From positions 30,632 through 66,682 of the forward strand of contig MKVE01000016.1 in the NCBI GenBank assembly GCA_001898785.1: a DNA stretch of 36,051 nt, written 5' to 3'. Both the position numbers and the translations under genes were made by a program. The notes below the pieces were generated by a model. It saw only the letters and a list, made by a program, of their open reading frames with translations. It made no database searches and was not told the DNA's origin. This DNA is from Chryseobacterium sp. 36-9 (GTDB taxonomy: Bacteria; Bacteroidota; Bacteroidia; Flavobacteriales; Weeksellaceae). This document shows positions 25,916 through 33,408 of the stretch, one piece after another. The number at the start of each line of letters is the position of its first letter. Positions within the stretch are counted from its first letter, which is position 1.

Positions 25916-26797
25916 ATGGCTTCAGGATTCTTTGCAATCTTAGACGATATTGGTGCGCTGATGGATGACATTGCTGTTACCAGCAAATTGGCGACTAAAA
26001 AAACTGCCGGGATCCTCGGCGATGATCTGGCGGTAAACGCGGAAAAGGCTACCGGATTTTTATCCTCCCGTGAGATTCCTGTTCTTTGGGCCATCACCAA
26101 AGGCTCTTTTATCAACAAACTGATTATTCTTCCTGTAGTTTTCCTTCTCAATTTTTTCTTTCCCGTTGCTATTAAAATCCTTTTGGTGATTGGTGGTGTT
26201 TATCTGGCGTATGAAGGTGTTGAAAAAATTATCGAATTTCTCTTTCACAGGAAAAAAACCAGTGGAGAAGTGATAGAAGAAAGTACTTTGGAAGAAGAAG
26301 AGGTTAATTCTGAAAAATCGAAAATCAGTTCGGCTATCAAGACCGACTTTATTCTTTCTTTGGAGATTGTTATCATTGCACTGGGAACTGTTATCGAAAA
26401 AGAACATCCGCTTATAGAACAGATTATTGTCGTTACTATTGTAGCATTTCTCGCAACAGTTGGTGTTTATGGCATTGTTGCACTGATTGTAAGAATGGAT
26501 GATGCAGGTTTTTTCCTGATGAAAAAATCGGGAAACAAAGGCTTTTTCTCCAGCTTAGGACAATTTTTGGTCAAAGCGTTACCCATCGTTATCAAAATTC
26601 TAGGTGTTGTAGGAACTATTGCGCTTTTGCTGGTTTCCGGCGAGATCTTTCTGCATAACATCGATTATGTCCACCATTTGCTTCCGGAAAATATTCTTTC
26701 AAAATTCGGATTGGGAATTGTTTTTGGTCTGGGTGCAGTTTTGGCTATGACAATTTTCAAAAAAATAGTAGATTTAGTAAAACCTGCTAAAAAATAA
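25916..26797 (+). CDS. DUF808 (YedI-like) integral membrane protein
   Basis: 293 residues. The N-terminus ASGFFAILDDIGALMDDIAV and the following ATKKTAGILGDDLAVNAEKATGF are the hallmark of the DUF808 family. Several TM helices follow (LPVVFLLNFFFPVAIKILLVIGG; LSLEIVIIALGT; VVTIVAFLATVGVYGIVALIV; IVIKILGVVGTIALLL; near C-terminus FGLGIVFGLGAVLAMTIF). The acidic loop near 130-145 is cytosolic or periplasmic. Molecular function is not established. It has its own promoter and a hairpin terminator ahead of rsmE. Confidence 0.9.
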   Translation: MASGFFAILDDIGALMDDIAVTSKLATKKTAGILGDDLAVNAEKATGFLSSREIPVLWAITKGSFINKLIILPVVFLLNFFFPVAIKILLVIGGVYLAYEGVEKIIEFLFHRKKTSGEVIEESTLEEEEVNSEKSKISSAIKTDFILSLEIVIIALGTVIEKEHPLIEQIIVVTIVAFLATVGVYGIVALIVRMDDAGFFLMKKSGNKGFFSSLGQFLVKALPIVIKILGVVGTIALLLVSGEIFLHNIDYVHHLLPENILSKFGLGIVFGLGAVLAMTIFKKIVDLVKPAKK

Positions 26798-26808
26798 TAA
26801 TGTAAATT

Positions 26809-26842
26809 AAAGTCACAAAGCTTACAATTCTTTTGTGACTTT
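26809..26842 (+). terminator. Hairpin between DUF808 gene and rsmE
   Basis: Perfect 11-bp stem AAAGTCACAAA / TTTGTGACTTT with a 12-base loop. The tail has T bases but no clean run, so termination may be partial and rsmE may receive read-through. Confidence 0.55.
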
Positions 26843-26864
26843 TGTGATTTTAAAATCAATTGAT

Positions 26865-27557
26865 ATGAAACTTTTCTTTGGACAGATTTTTCCGGAAATA
26901 CAGATTGATTCTGATGAGCAACAGCACATCACGAAAGTTCTCAGGATGCGAGAAGGTGAAGAGATTTTCGTAACCGACGGTAATGGAAACATTGCTAATG
27001 GAAATCTTGTTTTCGAAGGAAAAAAAGTATCTTTAAACATTTCCGAAATCAAAGAAAATCTGCCCGGTTTTTCCCCGAAGCTTCATATCGCCATTGCGCC
27101 GACAAAAAACATTGACCGGATAGAATTCTTTGTAGAAAAGGCTGTAGAAATGGGAATCTCGGAAATCAGTTTGATTCTAACAGAAAAAACCGAACGCAAG
27201 AATATTAATATTGATAAACTACGAAAACAGGCAATTGCAGCCTCTAAGCAAAGCCTTCGATTCCATTTTCCGAAAGTCAATGATCTGACCAGATTTTCTG
27301 ATTTCATTAAAAATCTGGATTCAGGCAACACGTTTGTTGCGCATTGCAATGAAAATCTGGAAAGAATTAATTTGAATGACATTCCGAATCTTGAAAGTTG
27401 CACATTTTTGATCGGTCCGGAAGGCGATTTTTCAGATAAAGAAATCAAATTATTAGCCGACAAAGGCATCAAAGCTGTTTCTCTCGGCAATCAAAGACTG
27501 AGAACGGAAACGGCCGGAGTTTTCGTTGCTGCCTGGAATTATAATAAAATGTTTTGA
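26865..27557 (+). CDS. rsmE: 16S rRNA m3U1498 methyltransferase RsmE
   Basis: SPOUT-class SAM-dependent enzyme that methylates N3 of U1498 in 16S rRNA. 230 residues from ATG 26865. Visible: PUA-like N-terminal domain with QQHITKVLRMREGEEIFVTDG, then the knot domain with NIDRIEFFVEKAVEMGI, the cofactor loop LIGPEGDFSDKEI and SLGNQRLRTETA near the C-terminus. The earlier in-frame start at 26835 would lie in the hairpin and is rejected. Confidence 0.96.
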   Translation: MKLFFGQIFPEIQIDSDEQQHITKVLRMREGEEIFVTDGNGNIANGNLVFEGKKVSLNISEIKENLPGFSPKLHIAIAPTKNIDRIEFFVEKAVEMGISEISLILTEKTERKNINIDKLRKQAIAASKQSLRFHFPKVNDLTRFSDFIKNLDSGNTFVAHCNENLERINLNDIPNLESCTFLIGPEGDFSDKEIKLLADKGIKAVSLGNQRLRTETAGVFVAAWNYNKMF

Positions 27558-27560
27558 TCC

Positions 27561-28217
27561 TTAAAACAAGTTCACCATCAAGAAAACACCAAGATTATTC
27601 TTGTTGTATTTTTCGGGACCATAAAAATCAAAATTACCTGCCAATCCAAACGTGAACTCTTTAACAGTCAATCCCGCTCTCAGCCAAACATAACTTCTGG
27701 AATGAAAATCATAGTCTAAATTGTGACAATACAATCCCTGGATCTTGGTGTAAAGATTCAGTTTTTCATTTAATTCCGGTTTATATTCAGCTAAAGCAAA
27801 CAATTCTGCATTCGGATTTTTTGCAATATCAACTCTTGGATTTGCCAATACGAAAACTTTAGAATTGGCATAAGTGTAAATAAAACCAGCGGAAGGCCGG
27901 ATTCCGTCCACAGGATTGGCGAAAAATCCGGCTTCTGCGTTAAGCCCCTTTAAAATAGTGTAAGTCAAATGTCCCTGCAACATATAATCGCCGATTTTGG
28001 ACTCGCCCCAATCTGTTTGGAAATTGACAACTGTATAATATCCTAATCTCGGTATACTCTGGAATTTTTTATCTGCAACGAGTTGATACGAGAAACCTCG
28101 GCTTCCCACAAGACCTTCCATTATCACAGGTGGATTCTGGATTTTTGACGCTTCCTGAGCCTTAATAAAATTTGAGATAATTAGAAATAAAATTAGAATT
28201 GTAGATTTTTTCTTCAT
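27561..28217 (-). CDS. Probable outer-membrane beta-barrel protein, unknown function
   Basis: 218 residues. Signal peptide MKKKSTILILFLIISNFIKA with cleavage before QEASK. The mature part alternates aromatic and polar residues in short strands (FSYQLVADKK; LGYYTVVNFQTD; VWLRAGLTVKEFTFGLAGN) and ends in Phe (VFLMVNLF), as barrel proteins of the outer membrane do. No named family recognised. The stop is only 3 bases from the rsmE stop (convergent). Confidence 0.7.
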   Translation of the reverse strand: MKKKSTILILFLIISNFIKAQEASKIQNPPVIMEGLVGSRGFSYQLVADKKFQSIPRLGYYTVVNFQTDWGESKIGDYMLQGHLTYTILKGLNAEAGFFANPVDGIRPSAGFIYTYANSKVFVLANPRVDIAKNPNAELFALAEYKPELNEKLNLYTKIQGLYCHNLDYDFHSRSYVWLRAGLTVKEFTFGLAGNFDFYGPEKYNKNNLGVFLMVNLF

Positions 28218-28327
28218 AAATATTGCTTCGAAAAAAGGACTGCAATATTAGGCAAAAAAAGTTTTCCTTTTCAGAAAGAATTTGATAGCAGAATATTTTT
28301 ATTTTTGAGTTTAAAATCAATTCCAAA

Positions 28328-28915
28328 ATGAAAGATTTATTCATCAAGCGATTTTTGTATTATAAAGAATTAGGCGACAAATCGTTTACCCAGCTTTCTG
28401 ATGAACAATTATTCTGGCAATACAATGAAGAAAGCAATTCTATTGCAATTATCGTAAATCACATTGCAGGGAATATGCTCTCCCGTTGGACTAATTTTTT
28501 GACGGAAGACGGCGAGAAAGATTGGAGAAACCAGGATTCAGAATTCATCAATTCTTTCAAAACAAAAGCCGAAGTTTTAAAATATTGGGAAAAAGGCTGG
28601 GATTGTCTATTTGAAGCTTTACAGCAAATTACAGACGACAATATCAATTCTACAATTTATATCAGAGGCGAAGTTCATTCGGTTTTGGATGCAGTTCTTC
28701 GTCAGCTGGCACATTATCCTTATCACATCGGTCAGATTGTTTACATCGCCAAAATGATGAAAAATAATGATTGGCGAACACTTTCCATTGCCCGAAACAA
28801 ATCGGCGGATTTCAATCATGAGATGCATTCAAAATTTGGCTCGGGTCAGGAAAATTCATCCCCGGTTTGCTTTGCAAAAAGTGATGAAGTGAGAGATGAT
28901 TATAAACCTGAATAA
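28328..28915 (+). CDS. DinB-like DUF1572 protein
   Basis: 195 residues, four-helix DinB/YfiT-like metalloenzyme fold. Candidate metal ligands His45 (NHIAGN), His129 and His133 (LAHYPYHIGQ) match the family triad. Relatives include thiol transferases and damage-inducible proteins, but function within DUF1572 is not established. Only 3 bases separate its stop from the FAD oxidoreductase start, so they form an operon. TATTTTTG at 28300-28307 is a likely -7 element. Confidence 0.88.
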   Translation: MKDLFIKRFLYYKELGDKSFTQLSDEQLFWQYNEESNSIAIIVNHIAGNMLSRWTNFLTEDGEKDWRNQDSEFINSFKTKAEVLKYWEKGWDCLFEALQQITDDNINSTIYIRGEVHSVLDAVLRQLAHYPYHIGQIVYIAKMMKNNDWRTLSIARNKSADFNHEMHSKFGSGQENSSPVCFAKSDEVRDDYKPE

Positions 28916-28918
28916 CCT

Positions 28919-30040
28919 ATGAAAATCGCCAATCCAAGCATTTGGGAAACCGAAACCTTTTATAGAAAACGTGACATTACCATTATCGGCTCAGGATTTA
29001 CCGGACTTTGGACAGCAATTTCTATCAAAGAAAAATTTCCTGAAAAATCCGTTTTAATTATCGAACGAAGCGCTATCCCAACCGGTGCTTCTACTCGAAA
29101 TGCCGGCTTCGCTTGCTTTGGAAGTTTGACTGAGATTATTTCCGATTCCGAAAAAATGGGCTGGGAGAAAACATTGGATCTAGTCAAAATGAGATTTGAC
29201 GGTTTGCAGAAAATCCAGAATTATTTTACTCAAGACGACATTGATTTTGAACTTTGTGGTGGTTACGAAATTCTGAATGATGAATCAGCTTTGAACAAAC
29301 TGGAAGAAGTTAATGAAAGACTAGCTCCCATTACAAAAACTAAACATACTTTTAGAATCGCGAATAAAAAGATTGAAGGATTCGGATTGAGGAAATCTGA
29401 TTTTTTGGTTGAGAATCTTTGTGAAGGCAGCTTACATTCCGGAAAATTCCTGAACAAACTTTTAGAAAAATGCTACGAGCTGAAAGTTGAGTTCTTATTT
29501 GGAACCGAAGTAGAATCAGTTTCAGAAAACAATTATGAAATCGAAATTAAAATTAATGACAACCTCATTCTAAAATCTGGAAAAGTCATCTATTGTACAA
29601 ATGCATTTAGTTCTAAATTTTTGGAATCGGAAGAAATTATTCCTGCACGAGGACAGATTATTCTGACGGAACCAATAGAAAACCTTAAGCTCAAAGGAAC
29701 ATTTCATTATGACGAAGGCTACTATTATTTTCGGAATCTGGGAAACAGAATTCTTTTAGGCGGCGCAAGAAATCAGGATTTTGAGGCTGAAAAAACAACC
29801 GATTTTGACACAACACATTTTCTACAAAATCATTTGGAGAAATTTCTAAAAGAAGTGATTCTACCTAGTCAGGATTTTAAAATCGCAATGCGCTGGTCAG
29901 GAATTATGGCAATGGGAACAGAAAAAACCCCGATTGTGAAACAAATTTCAGCGAGACAATTCTGCGCTGTTCGTCTTTCCGGAATGGGTGTTGCGCTGGC
30001 TCCTAAGATTGGTGGGTTGGTTTGTGAGTTGGTTTCTTAA
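28919..30040 (+). CDS. DadA/GlyOx-like FAD-dependent oxidoreductase
   Basis: 373 residues. N-terminal dinucleotide-binding GSGFTG (Gly24, Gly26, Gly29) and acidic strand end VLIIERSAIPTGASTRNAGF, typical of the D-amino-acid/glycine/sarcosine oxidase superfamily. Further matches: ARGQIILTEP, GYYYFRNLGNRILLGGAR, and the C-terminal RWSGIMAMG and GMGVALAPKIGG for FAD contact. It oxidises an amine or amino acid in theory; the substrate is unknown. Start ATG is 3 bases after the DUF1572 gene, so the two are probably translated together. Confidence 0.88.
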   Translation: MKIANPSIWETETFYRKRDITIIGSGFTGLWTAISIKEKFPEKSVLIIERSAIPTGASTRNAGFACFGSLTEIISDSEKMGWEKTLDLVKMRFDGLQKIQNYFTQDDIDFELCGGYEILNDESALNKLEEVNERLAPITKTKHTFRIANKKIEGFGLRKSDFLVENLCEGSLHSGKFLNKLLEKCYELKVEFLFGTEVESVSENNYEIEIKINDNLILKSGKVIYCTNAFSSKFLESEEIIPARGQIILTEPIENLKLKGTFHYDEGYYYFRNLGNRILLGGARNQDFEAEKTTDFDTTHFLQNHLEKFLKEVILPSQDFKIAMRWSGIMAMGTEKTPIVKQISARQFCAVRLSGMGVALAPKIGGLVCELVS

Positions 30041-30043
30041 AAA

Positions 30044-30334
30044 CTACTTTGGTCTTTTCTTAGTATCCTGAAGTCCATTAAAAACCGCTTTTACTAAGAT
30101 TGTATCTCCAGCAACTTGATAGAAAACAATGTAGGGAAACTTACGCATCGTCAATCCTCTAAAATCTTTATAATAGATTTGGAAATAAGGATTTTGTATT
30201 ATTCTTCGAATAGTTTGCTCATAATCCTCAACAAATTTTTGAGCTACTTTGTTAGATACTTCTTTTTTATAATAAGACGCAGCTTCTATTACATTCGATT
30301 TTGCAACAGGAGAAACAATGACTTTAAATGCCAT
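30044..30334 (-). CDS. RelE/ParE-type toxin of a type II toxin-antitoxin system
   Basis: 96 residues: FKVIVSPVAKSNVIEAASYYKKEV, helix-rich middle, then FRGLTMRKFPYIVFYQVAGDTILVKAVFNG, the strand pattern of the RelE/ParE superfamily. Members either cut ribosome-bound mRNA or poison gyrase; this sequence cannot decide which. It overlaps the antitoxin gene by 11 bases and is downstream of it, the usual order. The stop faces the oxidoreductase stop at 3 bases. Confidence 0.85.
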   Translation of the reverse strand: MAFKVIVSPVAKSNVIEAASYYKKEVSNKVAQKFVEDYEQTIRRIIQNPYFQIYYKDFRGLTMRKFPYIVFYQVAGDTILVKAVFNGLQDTKKRPK

Positions 30335-30539
30335 ATTCTTTCTTCAGTTCTGCTACAAAACTGTCATTATCTTCATAATCCGACAACGAAAAATTATCCT
30401 GATTATCCAATATTTTCTTTTGCTCATCAGACAGCTCAAAAATATCTTGTTTTTTTTCATACTTTGCTCCAATAAGCTCTAAAAATTCCCGAAAAAAAGA
30501 ATCTTTATTATCCGGTATAGAAACATTGTAAGTGGTCAT
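30324..30539 (-). CDS. Antitoxin partner of the RelE/ParE-type toxin
   Basis: 71 residues. The N-terminus TTYNVSIPDNKDSFFREFLELIG suggests a strand-helix dimerisation element and the acidic tail (FSLSDYEDNDSFVAELKKEYG) a toxin-wrapping segment. I do not recognise a named antitoxin family, so the call rests on gene order, size, overlap with the toxin and charge pattern. TATATTTG on this strand (30557-30564) lies 18 bases upstream. Confidence 0.75.
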   Translation of the reverse strand: MTTYNVSIPDNKDSFFREFLELIGAKYEKKQDIFELSDEQKKILDNQDNFSLSDYEDNDSFVAELKKEYGI

Positions 30540-30551
30540 AATTAATATTTT

Positions 30552-30574
30552 ATAATCAAATATAGTACGATTAT
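30552..30574 (-). promoter_or_regulatory. -7 element and inverted repeat upstream of the antitoxin
   Basis: TATATTTG (30557-30564, minus strand) is bracketed by ATAATC / GATTAT arms with an 11-base spacer. This is a plausible autoregulatory operator, as is common for toxin-antitoxin pairs. Short arms make it tentative. Confidence 0.4.
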
Positions 30575-31230
30575 TGATTTTCTCTCAGATATTTTTCCAA
30601 AATCATATCACCACTCGGAATAGAATTTTTCGCCCAGCGGATTTTCATTTGGAGTAATTTTTCTTCGGACAGTTTATAATCGATATTAGATTTTATAAGT
30701 TTTTGTTTGAGTTCATACATACAAATAGCAGCAGCAACAGAAACATTGAAACTTCTCGTGAATCCAAACATTGGAATAGCCAAAGTTTCGTCGGCAAAGT
30801 CGAGTAATTCATCTGTCGTTCCTTCCCACTCTGTTCCGAAAACCAAAGCCAAAGGTTCTTCGATTTTATAATCAGGTAGCATCTTTGCATTGTTTTCCGC
30901 AGAAACTGCTACAATCTTATAACCTCGGTTCTTGATGTTTTGCAGAGATTCTATTGTTCTCGGCATTTTCTCCACCTCAACCCAAGTGTCTGCGCCTTTT
31001 GTTACTTTTAGATTGGGCTCAAAGTAATTTTCTTTCTCCATCGCCACTACTTTGTGGAATCCGCAAGCTTCCACAGAACGCACAATTGCAGCCGCATTTC
31101 TGAACTGGTAAATATCTTCCATTACCGGCAGAACAAAATCAGAACTTTCTTTGGAATAATGTTCTATTTTTTGAAAACGTTCAGCCGTTAGGAATTGTTG
31201 GAGATATTCGTAAGTGGATTCTAAGTTCAA
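30571..31230 (-). CDS. TrmH/SpoU-family RNA 2'-O-methyltransferase
   Basis: 219 residues. SPOUT knot motifs: motif 1 around MEDIYQFRNAAAIVRSVEA, motif 2 ALVFGTEWEGTT and motif 3 IPMFGFTRSFNVSVAAAICMYE. These use SAM to methylate ribose 2'-OH in tRNA or rRNA. Similarity is to TrmH (Gm18), but the target cannot be fixed from sequence. The stop codon overlaps the inverted repeat ahead of the toxin-antitoxin pair. Confidence 0.9.
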   Translation of the reverse strand: MNLESTYEYLQQFLTAERFQKIEHYSKESSDFVLPVMEDIYQFRNAAAIVRSVEACGFHKVVAMEKENYFEPNLKVTKGADTWVEVEKMPRTIESLQNIKNRGYKIVAVSAENNAKMLPDYKIEEPLALVFGTEWEGTTDELLDFADETLAIPMFGFTRSFNVSVAAAICMYELKQKLIKSNIDYKLSEEKLLQMKIRWAKNSIPSGDMILEKYLRENQ

Positions 31231-31289
31231 AGTTGTGGGTTTAAAATTGATGGTTGCAAATCTCGGGAATTTTCTTTTTATAAAATGTA

Positions 31290-31370
31290 GATTTTAACGC
31301 AAAGTTTGCAAAGATATTTTTGACATTATTGAAAATATTTTAAGGTTCGCAAAGACGTAAAACTCATCAA
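31290..31370. repeat. A+T-rich intergenic tract with GCAAAG repeats
   Basis: Between the TrmH start and the yidC end, the words CGCAAAGTTTGCAAAG and TTCGCAAAGACGTAAA repeat a GCAAAG core with 9-base spacing. Similar tracts are known to me from intergenic regions of flavobacterial genomes. No open frame is visible. Confidence 0.35.
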
Positions 31371-31379
31371 AGCTAACAA

Positions 31380-31414
31380 AAACCCTTTCAGAGTTTCAAA
31401 CTCTGAAAAGGTTT
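31380..31414. repeat. Near-perfect 17-bp-arm palindrome
   Basis: Left arm 31380-31396 and right arm 31398-31414 around a single C pair with one mismatch; the core is GAGTTT-C-AAACTC. It lies just beyond the yidC terminator, so it may be a second hairpin terminator or a dispersed palindromic repeat. Confidence 0.55.
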
Positions 31415-31422
31415 GTTAAAAT

Positions 31423-31447
31423 AAAAAAAGCGGTAAAAATTACCGCC
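31423..31447 (-). terminator. Terminator of yidC
   Basis: GCGGTAA-AAA-TTACCGC hairpin with an A run on the plus strand, i.e. a U run on the yidC transcript. Confidence 0.85.
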
Positions 31448-31455
31448 TTTAATAT

Positions 31456-33243
31456 TTATTTCTTTTTGTTTCTTGCTTGCTCCTGCATTCTTTGTTGCTC
31501 TTGCGCTTTCTCCATCATCTCTCTCATTCTTTTCTGGAAAGTACCTTCTTTTTTCGGTTCTTTCTTTTTGTTTTCCTGGATCTGAGCGTGGATTTTTTTC
31601 TCATCTAAGATGAAATATTTAATCACCAAGATAATCACGATGTTAATCGCGTTGGATACGAAATAATACCAAGATAAACCAGATGCAGAACTGTTCAGGA
31701 AGAACAGGAATGTGATTGGGAAGATGTACATCAAGACTTTCATATTCGGCATCCCTTCCTGTTGTGGCTGCTGAATGTTACCGGAAGTCATAATCGTGTA
31801 AATTAAAATTACAATGGTACAAGCCAAAGCAAAGATACTCAAGTGATTCCCCAGCAACGGAATATTAGTTCCCCAGCTGATAACATCATCATATGCTGTC
31901 AAATCCGGTACGAACCAGAAGCTTTTTCCCCTAAGATCCAGCATATTCGGGAAGAATCGGAATAGTGCGTAGAACAACGGGATCTGAACCAAGGCCGGAA
32001 GACATCCCGCCATTTGATTCACACCGGCTTTCCTGTAGACCGCCATTGTTTCCTGCTGTTTTTTCATCGGGTCAGCATCCTTGAATTTGGCATTAACCTC
32101 ATCAATCTCAGGACGAATCACCTTCATCATTGCACTTAGTTTGTGCTGTTTGAACATGACCGGAGACAAGATCAGTTTAACAATAATCGTCATCCAGAAA
32201 ATTGCCCAGCCTGCTGCCAATCCCCAAGACGATAACAAATTGTACATTGGCATAAACACGTGGCGGTTCAGTGAACCGATGAATGACCAGCCTAACGGCA
32301 GAATCTCGTCAAAGTTCTTGTCATAAGATTTCAGCAAGTCCATATCCAACGGCATAAAATACCAGGTGAAATCCTGATTCAGCTCGTTGCCTGCCAGGTT
32401 AACCTGTCCGTCGTAATTGAACTTCTTCAAAAACTCCCCTTCCGGGATCGCTTCCTGATTACCTTTTGATTTGGTGAATCCATTTTTAGCTTCGATAACT
32501 GCGGCGAAGAACTGTTGCTTTACACCAATCCAGTTCAAAGTTTCGTCCGGCTCATCCATATCGGAACGGGCATCGTAATCGTAGTCTTTATAATTGTTGA
32601 ACGCATAAGCAAACTCGGTGTGAGTCTCTTCCTGCGAGCGTCCTTTTTCTGCGCCTCTTACATTATAATTCCAGACAAAATTAGCTTTTCCATCATTAAC
32701 GATATTAGCTAAACCTTGTGTTTTAACCTGGAAATCTAACGTATATTTTGGTTTAAGTGTATAAATGAATTGTACAACAGCATTTCCAACTTTTGAACTC
32801 AAAGTCACTGAATTCCCGGAAACCTGTGGTGCAAATACTAAATCTTTTGTATTGAAAACTTTACCCGATTTATCCGTAAACTGGAATCCGTAATTGGAAT
32901 TGTTATTATTGAAAAGATATAATGGCTTTCCGCCAAAAGCTTCAAATTTATTCAGTTTAACAGAGCTCAACTGTCCGCCAACACTGGAAAATTCCAAAGC
33001 CAGCTCATCGTTCTGAAGATTAACTTTCTGAACCGAAGTCGGCGTTACTGCCGTTGCATTTAAGTTGGTTGCAGATACTTTTGCTTTTGCAGTCTGCTCT
33101 GTTTTCTTGGCTTGTGCAGCCAGTTGTTCCTGTTCAGCTTTTGCGTTTCTGTTTTGGAAATAAAACATAAAACCGATAAGAATCATAGAAAAAACCGCGA
33201 AGCTAATCAGCTGATTTTTGTCTAATCCGTTATTCTGTTGCAT
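31456..33243 (-). CDS. yidC: Membrane protein insertase YidC
   Basis: Inner-membrane insertase that works alone and with SecYEG. 595 residues: TM1 at about 12-30 (ISFAVFSMILIGFMFYF), a large periplasmic beta-sandwich domain (about 60-320) of the Gram-negative type, then the conserved five-helix core (AAGWAIFWMTIIVKLILSP ... MAGCLPALVQIPLFYALF ... ANIVIILV-type last helix), and a very basic coiled C-terminal tail rich in Lys, Glu and Gln for ribosome contact. The position of the periplasmic domain fits Bacteroidota YidC. The -7 element TATTTTTG (33333-33340, minus) suggests an 84-base leader. Confidence 0.97.
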   Translation of the reverse strand: MQQNNGLDKNQLISFAVFSMILIGFMFYFQNRNAKAEQEQLAAQAKKTEQTAKAKVSATNLNATAVTPTSVQKVNLQNDELALEFSSVGGQLSSVKLNKFEAFGGKPLYLFNNNNSNYGFQFTDKSGKVFNTKDLVFAPQVSGNSVTLSSKVGNAVVQFIYTLKPKYTLDFQVKTQGLANIVNDGKANFVWNYNVRGAEKGRSQEETHTEFAYAFNNYKDYDYDARSDMDEPDETLNWIGVKQQFFAAVIEAKNGFTKSKGNQEAIPEGEFLKKFNYDGQVNLAGNELNQDFTWYFMPLDMDLLKSYDKNFDEILPLGWSFIGSLNRHVFMPMYNLLSSWGLAAGWAIFWMTIIVKLILSPVMFKQHKLSAMMKVIRPEIDEVNAKFKDADPMKKQQETMAVYRKAGVNQMAGCLPALVQIPLFYALFRFFPNMLDLRGKSFWFVPDLTAYDDVISWGTNIPLLGNHLSIFALACTIVILIYTIMTSGNIQQPQQEGMPNMKVLMYIFPITFLFFLNSSASGLSWYYFVSNAINIVIILVIKYFILDEKKIHAQIQENKKKEPKKEGTFQKRMREMMEKAQEQQRMQEQARNKKK

Positions 33244-33332
33244 TGATAGAATATTTAAAGTTTTAGGTTTTTAATTTGAAAGTCTTCGAGATCCTCAGAC
33301 TGACAGTTAGAAACCTGGTTCGTTTTGGTCTG

Positions 33333-33340
33333 CAAAAATA
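33333..33340 (-). promoter_or_regulatory. -7 promoter element of yidC (TATTTTTG)
   Basis: Fits TAnnTTTG on the minus strand, about 90 bases ahead of the ATG. No well-placed TTG was found upstream. Confidence 0.4.
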
Positions 33341-33371
33341 GGATTTATTTTTCAGATTCCGTTATAAAGAC

Positions 33372-33402
33372 GAATGGCTCAAGGAAATACTTTGAGCCAT
33401 TC
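33372..33402 (-). terminator. Terminator hairpin of pyrG
   Basis: Perfect 11-bp stem GAATGGCTCAA / TTGAGCCATTC with a 9-base loop, right behind the pyrG stop. The U tail on the minus strand is weak, so termination may be partial. Confidence 0.65.
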
Positions 33403-33408
33403 ATTCAA

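Noticed and set aside
26835-26864. Start of rsmE at 26835
   Set aside because: It falls inside the hairpin between the two genes; ATG 26865 gives the usual N-terminus.
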